In this document: positions 7,019 to 12,432 of the stretch, piece by piece
Layout: every line of letters begins with the position of its first letter
Position numbering within the stretch: position 1 is the stretch's first letter
DNA from: Klebsiella pneumoniae
GTDB taxonomy: Bacteria; Pseudomonadota; Gammaproteobacteria; Ga0077536
Direction: 5' to 3'
DNA: 12,432 nt
Assembly (NCBI GenBank): GCA_945873015.1
Contig: CAMCBY010000061.1
Span: 1 to 12,432 of the forward strand
Notes under the pieces: generated by a model
Told to the model about the DNA's origin: nothing
Database searches by the model: none
Seen by the model: the letters and a program-made list of their open reading frames with translations, nothing else
Position numbers and translations under genes: made by a program

Positions 7019-9414
7019 GCCGCTGCCTCACCGCGCGCCGCGCTGAGCGTGATCGCCGCACCGTTGACCGCAATCGCGGCCAGCGTCGGGCGCGCCGCAT
7101 GCACCAGGCACACGCCGGGCGCTAAACCATCGTCGATGCTCAGCAGCGCGCTGGCCTGCTGGCCGGCGCGTTCAATCGTCACACGCTGCCCCTCGGCCAA
7201 ACCGAGACTCGCCGCAGTTGCGCTGGCCAGACGCACACAATCGTCACCAGCCTGGGGCATTTCCTGCAGCGCGCTGGCGTGACGCACCAACACATCGCTG
7301 GCGTACATCGGGACTTCAACCAGCAACTCCAGTTGTGCGCCGTCAACCTTGAGAGAACTGGTTTCCAGGGTCGGGGTCAGGCGCGGTGCCAGTTTGACCT
7401 GACCGACCAGGGCTTCGATTTCACGCGAGACGTCTTCGCAACTGACGGCATCGAAGCCGGGCAGCGCGAGCTTGTTACCCAGCACGCGCAGGATCTTCCA
7501 CGCCGCGCGTGCATCGCCGCGCGGCCGCACCGCAGGCGCGAAACGCTGCCAGCGGCCGGTGAGATTGACGAACGAACCTTCGTTCTCGCCGTACAACGCG
7601 CTCGGCAGAATGACATCGGCCACCGCGTCCAGTGCGGCGTTCTCGAAAGCACTCACCGCCACCACGAACTCGGCCGCCTGCAAAGCTGCTTGCAAGCCCG
7701 CGCTGTCCGCACTGTCGAGCATCGGATCGACGCCGAGCAGCACATACGCCTTGCGCGGCTGTTCTATCATGCCGCGCACATCGCGACCGGGCTTTTCCAA
7801 CACCCGACCTGCGGGGCCGCGATGGGGCACTGCGCCGGCCAACCATGCGCCGGCGCCATTGGCACCCTCCGCCAGTTCAGCAAACACCGCGCCACCCGCC
7901 TGGGCCAGGGCGGCCGCGACCTGCACCAGCGCACTGCGCAGCGGATGGGCAGAGACACCCGCGCCAATCAGCACCAAAGGCCGACTGGCAGCAGCAAAGC
8001 GTGCAGCCATGGCGTCGAGTCGGTTGTCGATAAGCGCAGTGTCGGTCACCAGTTTGTCGGTCGGGGCCGCCAGCGTCACACCACGACGGCTGGCGACACC
8101 CGCAGCCAGCGCGGCGGCAGCGCCGAGCAGTTGCGAGGGTTTGACCGCCACCTGGCCGGCAACGCTGTAATTAAAATCCTGCGTATGGCTCGCGACCTGC
8201 ATGACCGCCGCGCCTTTCAGCGCAGCTTTGCGCAGCGACAGATTCAGCAGCGGATTCTCGTGACGCGGGTAGCTGCCGAGCAACAGCACGGCATCGGCGT
8301 TCTCGATCGCCGCCAGCGATTCAAGCCCCGGATAAAGAGGCTCCGCGCTCTGGTCGGAAAAATCACGCTGGCGCAAACGGTGGTCGACGTTGTGCGAACC
8401 CAGGCCGCGCACGAGACGCTGCAACAGGTAGAACTCTTCGGTGGTTGAACAGGGTGAAGCCAGCGCGGCCACCTGATCGGCATCGCTCGAGGCAACGCTG
8501 CGCAGCTTGGCAACCACGGCATCGAGCGCCGTATCCCAATCACAATCGCTCCAGCGTCCATCACGCTTGATGCGCGGCGCGGTCACACGCGCTTCGTGGT
8601 TCATGCCCTGATAGCTATAGCGGTCACGATCGGACAGCCAGGTGGCGTTGACCGCGGCGTTCTCTTTCGGTACCACGCGTTTGACAGTCGAGCCCTTGAC
8701 GTGGAAGTGCACGTTCGCACCCAAGCCGTCGTGGGGTGCCACGCCGTCGCGCTGCTGCAGTTCCCAGGCGCGTGCCGAATAACGGTAGGGCTTGTTGGTG
8801 AGCGCTCCGACCGGGCAGAGATCGATCACATTGCCCGACAATTCGGAGGTCATGGCCTTGGCCACGTAGGTGCCAATTTCCATGTGCTCGCCGCGGCCGG
8901 TGGCACCAAGTTCGCGCAGGCCTGCAATTTCTTCACCGAAACGTACGCAACGCGTGCAGTGAATGCAGCGCGTCATGTCGGTCTGCACCAGCGGCCCGAT
9001 GTTCTTGTCGCGCACCACGCGTTTGCGCTCGGTGAACTGCGAGACGTCACCGCCATAACCCATCGCGAGATCCTGCAACTCGCACTCACCGCCCTGATCG
9101 CAGATCGGGCAATCGAGCGGGTGATTGATCAGCAGGAACTCCATGGTCGCGTGCTGGGCGGCGGTCGCCTTGGGCGAACGGGTGTAGACCCTCATGCCGT
9201 CCATCACCGGTGTCGCGCAGGCCGGCATACATTTCGGCGCACGCTCGACTTCGACCAGACACATGCGGCAGTTGGCCGCCACGGTCAGGTGTTTGTGATA
9301 ACAGAAACGTGGCACGTAGATGCCGGCTGCATCGGTCGCCTCGATCAGCATCGCGCCTTTGCGCGCCTCGATGGTCTGGCCATCGACTTCAATCTTGATG
9401 CGGTCGTCACTCAT
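7015..9414 (-). CDS. nuoG: NADH-quinone oxidoreductase subunit G
   Basis: NuoG is the large Fe-S subunit of the complex I peripheral arm, passing electrons from NuoF towards NuoI. The product is 799 residues. The N-terminal ferredoxin domain holds the N1b [2Fe-2S] ligands Cys38, 49, 52 and 66. The N5 [4Fe-4S] site has His98, Cys102, 105 and 111 (HPLDCPICDQGGEC). The N4 [4Fe-4S] site has Cys150, 153, 156 and 200 (CIHCTRC and DLCPVGAL). From about residue 210 onward is the molybdopterin-oxidoreductase-like fold, which carries no cofactor in complex I. The CxxCxxxC ligand set for the extra N7 cluster of E. coli and Thermus is absent where it would lie (about 217-240). The ATG start has only a weak upstream site. 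It begins 19 nt after nuoF and overlaps nuoH by 4 nt. Confidence 0.98.
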   Translation of the reverse strand: MSDDRIKIEVDGQTIEARKGAMLIEATDAAGIYVPRFCYHKHLTVAANCRMCLVEVERAPKCMPACATPVMDGMRVYTRSPKATAAQHATMEFLLINHPLDCPICDQGGECELQDLAMGYGGDVSQFTERKRVVRDKNIGPLVQTDMTRCIHCTRCVRFGEEIAGLRELGATGRGEHMEIGTYVAKAMTSELSGNVIDLCPVGALTNKPYRYSARAWELQQRDGVAPHDGLGANVHFHVKGSTVKRVVPKENAAVNATWLSDRDRYSYQGMNHEARVTAPRIKRDGRWSDCDWDTALDAVVAKLRSVASSDADQVAALASPCSTTEEFYLLQRLVRGLGSHNVDHRLRQRDFSDQSAEPLYPGLESLAAIENADAVLLLGSYPRHENPLLNLSLRKAALKGAAVMQVASHTQDFNYSVAGQVAVKPSQLLGAAAALAAGVASRRGVTLAAPTDKLVTDTALIDNRLDAMAARFAAASRPLVLIGAGVSAHPLRSALVQVAAALAQAGGAVFAELAEGANGAGAWLAGAVPHRGPAGRVLEKPGRDVRGMIEQPRKAYVLLGVDPMLDSADSAGLQAALQAAEFVVAVSAFENAALDAVADVILPSALYGENEGSFVNLTGRWQRFAPAVRPRGDARAAWKILRVLGNKLALPGFDAVSCEDVSREIEALVGQVKLAPRLTPTLETSSLKVDGAQLELLVEVPMYASDVLVRHASALQEMPQAGDDCVRLASATAASLGLAEGQRVTIERAGQQASALLSIDDGLAPGVCLVHAARPTLAAIAVNGAAITLSAARGEAAA
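7026..7031 (-). promoter_or_regulatory. Ribosome-binding site of nuoH inside nuoG
   Basis: GTGAGG lies 7 nt before the nuoH ATG and within the last codons of nuoG. Together with the ATGA overlap it supports coupled translation of nuoG and nuoH. Confidence 0.65.
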
Positions 9415-9433
9415 GCCTGTTTACACGTACTGG

Positions 9434-10738
9434 TCAGGCCGCGGCCGAATGGCCGCGCGCTTGCAGAATGCTATGCCCGTGTTCGATGTAGTACTCGAAC
9501 TCCTGGCGGAAAGTACGAACGAAGCTGCGCACCGGCATGGCGGCGGCATCACCCAACGCACAGATGGTGCGGCCTTCCATCTTGCTCGCGACCAGGTCGA
9601 GTTTATCGAGGTCGGCCTGCACACCTTCGCCGTTTATGATGCGCGTCAACATGCGATACAACCAGCCCGTGCCTTCGCGGCAGGGGGTGCACTGCCCGCA
9701 GGATTCGGAATAGTAAAAGCGCGAGATGCGTTGCAACACCTTGACCATGTCGGCGCTGTCGTTCATGACGATCACCGCGCCCGAGCCGAGCATGGAGCCG
9801 GCTTTCGAAATCGAGTCGTAATCCATGTCGAGCGCGAGCATCGCCTCACCGGTCAGCACCGGCACCGACGAACCGCCGGGAATCACGGCCTTGAGCGGCC
9901 GGCCATCGAGCACGCCACCGGCGAGTTCCAGCAGCGTGCGGAACGGTGTGCCCATCGGCACTTCGAAATTGCCGGGCTTGTTGACGTGGCCGCTGACGGA
10001 AAAAATCTTGGTGCCGCCATTGTTGGGTTTGCCGAGGCCGGCGAACCATTCCGAACCATTGCGCAGAATGGTCGGCACCGACGACAGCGTCTCGGTGTTA
10101 TTGATGGTGGTGGGTTTGCCATACAGACCGAAGCTGGCCGGGAACGGCGGCTTGAAACGCGGCTGGCCTTTTTTGCCTTCCAGTGATTCGAGCAGCGCGG
10201 TTTCTTCACCGCAGATATAGGCGCCGGCGCCGAGGTGCGCGTGCAGATCGAAATCGATGCCGGTGCCCTGGATGTTCTTGCCGAGCAGTCCGGCCGTATA
10301 GGCATCTTTCAGAGCATTCTGGAAATTGATCGCCGGCTCGTCCATGAACTCGCCGCGCATGTAGTTGTAGCCGACCGTGGCGCCCATCGCATAACCGGCG
10401 ATGGCCATACCTTCGACCAGGGCGTGCGGATTAAATCGCAGGATGTCGCGGTCTTTGCAGGTACCGGGCTCCGATTCGTCGGAGTTGCACACCAGATACC
10501 GCTGCATATCGCCCTTGGGCATGAAGCTCCACTTCACACCGGCCGGGAAACCCGCGCCACCGCGACCACGCAGACCAGCGGCCTTGACGATTTCGATGAT
10601 GTCAGCCGGCGGGGTTTTCTCGCTAAGGATCTTTTCCCACGCGCTGTAACCGCCTATCGAGCGATAGGTCTTCATCGACCACGGCTCAGCCAGATTGCGC
10701 GTGGCGTAACAGGTGAGATCGAGCTTGATATCGGTCAT
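9434..10738 (-). CDS. nuoF: NADH-quinone oxidoreductase subunit F (FMN, NADH-binding)
   Basis: NuoF oxidises NADH: it binds NADH and FMN, accepts the hydride, and passes electrons on through its N3 [4Fe-4S] cluster. The product is 434 residues, the usual length for this family. The glycine-rich FMN/NADH-binding segments are GLRGRGGAGFPAGVKW (55-70) and GAGAYICGEETALLESLEG (170-188). The N3 ligands are Cys347, 350 and 353 (SCGQCTPCREGTG) and Cys393 (TICALGDAAAMP). The acidic NSDESEPGTCKDRDI segment (85-99) is also typical. I chose the ATG at 10738 (MTDIKLDLTCYATRNL), which overlaps the nuoE stop as ATGA. The same frame is open further upstream to 10840, but that part lies inside nuoE and does not resemble the family. 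nuoG follows after 19 nt. Confidence 0.98.
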   Translation of the reverse strand: MTDIKLDLTCYATRNLAEPWSMKTYRSIGGYSAWEKILSEKTPPADIIEIVKAAGLRGRGGAGFPAGVKWSFMPKGDMQRYLVCNSDESEPGTCKDRDILRFNPHALVEGMAIAGYAMGATVGYNYMRGEFMDEPAINFQNALKDAYTAGLLGKNIQGTGIDFDLHAHLGAGAYICGEETALLESLEGKKGQPRFKPPFPASFGLYGKPTTINNTETLSSVPTILRNGSEWFAGLGKPNNGGTKIFSVSGHVNKPGNFEVPMGTPFRTLLELAGGVLDGRPLKAVIPGGSSVPVLTGEAMLALDMDYDSISKAGSMLGSGAVIVMNDSADMVKVLQRISRFYYSESCGQCTPCREGTGWLYRMLTRIINGEGVQADLDKLDLVASKMEGRTICALGDAAAMPVRSFVRTFRQEFEYYIEHGHSILQARGHSAAA

Positions 10739-11232
10739 TTCAGCCCGTCCAGAATTTCGTCGACACGGTCGATAGTGAGATTTTCGTGATAGACGTGATT
10801 GACCTGCATCATTGGCGCGCCACAGCACGCCGCCAGACATTCTTCTTCGCGTTTGAGGAAGATGCGGCCATCGGCGGTCGATTCGCCGAGGCGAATGCCG
10901 AGTTTGTTCTCGACATGGGTCACGATGTCTTCACTGCCGCGCAGCATGCACGACACATTGGTGCAAATTGCGACCGCATTGCGACCGCAGGGCGAGGTCT
11001 CGTACATCGAGTAGAAGCTCGCCACTTCGTAGACCGCGATGCGCGGCAGTTCGAGATAGTCCGCCACCGCATCCATGAGCTCCGTGGTCAGAAAACCGTG
11101 GTTCTCGTGCTGCACTTCGGACAGCGCTGCCAGCAAAGCCGACTGCTTGCGATCCGGTGGGAATTTCGCGAGCCACGCGTCGATCACTTCGCGCGCGTGA
11201 TGGGATAACACCTGGTCTTGTGACTCACTCAT
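10735..11232 (-). CDS. nuoE: NADH-quinone oxidoreductase subunit E (thioredoxin-like [2Fe-2S])
   Basis: NuoE partners with NuoF in the NADH dehydrogenase module and carries the N1a [2Fe-2S] cluster. The product is 165 residues, close to the family norm. The N-terminal helical part (residues 1-75) contains LLAALSEVQHENHGFL and the conserved VYEVASFYSMY. The thioredoxin-like part carries the N1a ligands Cys90 and Cys95 (CTNVSC) and Cys132 and Cys136 (ECLAACCGAP); Cys137 is an extra neighbour. The ATG at 11232 starts 9 nt after the nuoD stop. AGG at 11243-11241 overlaps that stop and serves as a modest ribosome-binding site. Its own stop overlaps the nuoF ATG by 4 nt, indicating coupling of these two partner proteins. 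Confidence 0.98.
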   Translation of the reverse strand: MSESQDQVLSHHAREVIDAWLAKFPPDRKQSALLAALSEVQHENHGFLTTELMDAVADYLELPRIAVYEVASFYSMYETSPCGRNAVAICTNVSCMLRGSEDIVTHVENKLGIRLGESTADGRIFLKREEECLAACCGAPMMQVNHVYHENLTIDRVDEILDGLK

Positions 11233-11241
11233 GGCGCTGAC

Positions 11242-12432
11242 CTAACGGTCGATCTCTCCAAACACGATGTCCATGGTGCCGATCACGGCGACCACGTCGG
11301 CCAGCATGTGGCCTTTCACCAATTCATTCATGGCTGCCAGATGGGCGAAACCCGAGGCCCGCGCCTTCAGGCGATAGGGCTTGTTGGCACCGTCGGACAC
11401 GAGATAGATGCCGAACTCGCCCTTCGGATGCTCGACCGCGGCATAGACTTCGCCGGCCGGCACACAATAGCCCTCGGTGAAGAGCTTGAAGTGGTGGATC
11501 AGCGACTCCATGTCGCCCTTCATGCGGGCGCGGTCGGGCGGCGTCAGCTTGTGATCATCGAGCATGACCGGGCCCGGATTGGCACGCAGCCAGGCCACGC
11601 ACTGCTTCATGATGCGCGCCGACTGGCGCATTTCTTCAACGCGCACCAGATAACGGTCGTAGCAGTCGCCGTTGACGCCGACCGGGATATCGAAATCCAT
11701 GTCGGCATAAACTTCATAGGGCTGCTTCTTGCGCAGATCCCAGGCGAGACCCGAGCCGCGCAGCATGGGGCCAGTAAAGCCAAGTTCGAGCGCACGTTCG
11801 ATGGTGACGATGCCGATATCAACGGTGCGCTGTTTCCAGATGCGGTTGTCGGTCAAGAGCGTCTCGTACTCATCGACGCAGGCGGGAAAGCGGTCGCAGA
11901 AATCGTCGATGAAATCGAGCATGGAACCACTGCGGGTGGCATTCAGACGCTCGAGTTCCTTGGGATTGCGCCACTTCGAGGCCTGATACAGCGGCATCGA
12001 ATCCGGCAAATCGCGGTACACACCACCGGGCCGGTAGTAGGTCGCGTGCATACGCGTGCCGGACACCGCCTCGTAGCAGTCCATGAGGTCTTCACGCTCA
12101 CGGAAACAGTACAGGAACATGGTCATGGCGCCGATGTCGAGGCCATGGGCACCCAACCACATGAGGTGGTTCAGGACGCGGGTGATCTCATCAAACATCA
12201 CGCGGATGTACTGCGCGCGTATCGGCACACTGATGCCACACAGTTTTTCAATCGCCATCACGTAGGCGTGCTCGTTGCACATCATCGAGACGTAATCGAG
12301 CCGGTCCATATAACCGATGCTCTGATTGAACGGCTTGTTCTCGGCGAGTTTTTCGGTGCCGCGATGAAGCAGACCGATATGCGGGTCGGCGCGTTCGATG
12401 ACTTCGCCGTCCATCTCCAGCACCAGGCGCAA
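11242..12432 (-). CDS. nuoD: NADH-quinone oxidoreductase subunit D (5' end cut by window)
   Basis: NuoD, related to the large subunit of NiFe hydrogenases, forms the quinone-reduction site with NuoB. The frame is open from the right window edge to a TAG, giving 396 codons. The first visible codon, TTG, encodes an internal Leu of the conserved LRLVLEMDGE segment, so the true start lies outside; by family comparison about 20 residues are missing. Seen here: ERADPHIGLLHRGTEKLAE (13-31), then NQSIGYMDRLDYVSMMCNEH (36-55), whose Tyr47 matches the quinone-binding Tyr87 of Thermus Nqo4. The protein ends in the typical DVVAVIGTMDIVFGEIDR. The conserved His of the GPQHPxxHG motif falls just outside. 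Whether nuoC is separate or fused upstream cannot be seen, though the length and context favour separate genes. Confidence 0.97.
   Translation of the reverse strand: MRLVLEMDGEVIERADPHIGLLHRGTEKLAENKPFNQSIGYMDRLDYVSMMCNEHAYVMAIEKLCGISVPIRAQYIRVMFDEITRVLNHLMWLGAHGLDIGAMTMFLYCFREREDLMDCYEAVSGTRMHATYYRPGGVYRDLPDSMPLYQASKWRNPKELERLNATRSGSMLDFIDDFCDRFPACVDEYETLLTDNRIWKQRTVDIGIVTIERALELGFTGPMLRGSGLAWDLRKKQPYEVYADMDFDIPVGVNGDCYDRYLVRVEEMRQSARIMKQCVAWLRANPGPVMLDDHKLTPPDRARMKGDMESLIHHFKLFTEGYCVPAGEVYAAVEHPKGEFGIYLVSDGANKPYRLKARASGFAHLAAMNELVKGHMLADVVAVIGTMDIVFGEIDR

Noticed and set aside
5954..7282. A 442-codon open frame on the plus strand opposite nuoH and the end of nuoG
   Set aside because: Same compositional bias, no recognisable motif, and fully covered by well-supported genes on the minus strand.
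7279..8448. A 389-codon open frame on the plus strand opposite nuoG
   Set aside because: Shadow of the nuoG coding frame; it has no family features and no upstream signals.
10739..10840. N-terminal extension of nuoF by 34 codons into nuoE
   Set aside because: The extra residues do not resemble NuoF, and the ATG at 10738 with the ATGA overlap gives the normal length.
12372..12432. TTG at the window edge as the nuoD start
   Set aside because: The codon lies within the conserved LRLVLEMDGE segment, so it is an internal leucine; the true start is outside the window.

Overview
The window is a stretch of a bacterial NADH:quinone oxidoreductase (respiratory complex I, type I NADH dehydrogenase) operon. 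All eleven genes lie on the minus strand, so transcription runs from right to left: nuoD (5' end cut by the window), nuoE, nuoF, nuoG, nuoH, nuoI, nuoJ, nuoK, nuoL, nuoM, nuoN (3' end cut by the window). The order is the canonical one. nuoA, nuoB and nuoC should lie beyond the right edge and the rest of nuoN beyond the left edge.

The source is most likely a GC-rich proteobacterium, probably Gamma- or Betaproteobacteria. The reasons are the canonical 14-gene-type order, a NuoG of 799 residues without the extra N7 iron-sulfur cluster ligands found in E. coli and Thermus, a NuoI of 162 residues, and the basic C-terminal tail of NuoJ. The exact lineage cannot be fixed from this sequence alone.

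Layout: 12432-9434 encodes the electron-input arm. NuoE and NuoF, with the N-terminal part of NuoG, oxidise NADH through FMN and Fe-S clusters N1a, N3, N1b, N5 and N4. NuoD helps form the quinone site. 7018-5425 encodes NuoH, the membrane subunit next to the quinone pocket, and NuoI, which carries two [4Fe-4S] clusters that pass electrons towards the NuoB/NuoD quinone site. 5275-1 encodes the membrane arm: NuoJ and NuoK, then the three antiporter-like proton-pumping subunits NuoL, NuoM and NuoN with their key Glu/Lys residues intact. All Fe-S ligands and proton-channel residues I checked are present, so the complex looks functional.

Genes are tightly packed, with ATGA overlaps at nuoE/nuoF and nuoG/nuoH and gaps of 4-43 nt at most other junctions. 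The clear exception is a 149-nt non-coding gap between nuoI and nuoJ (5276-5424). On the transcribed-sense strand it holds a canonical four-tract G-quadruplex motif directly abutting a perfect 6-bp hairpin, and nuoJ downstream has no evident Shine-Dalgarno sequence. That gap is the only unexplained structure I found. No mobile elements, RNA genes, CRISPR arrays, clear promoters or factor-independent terminators were seen. I see no previously undescribed multi-gene system here.
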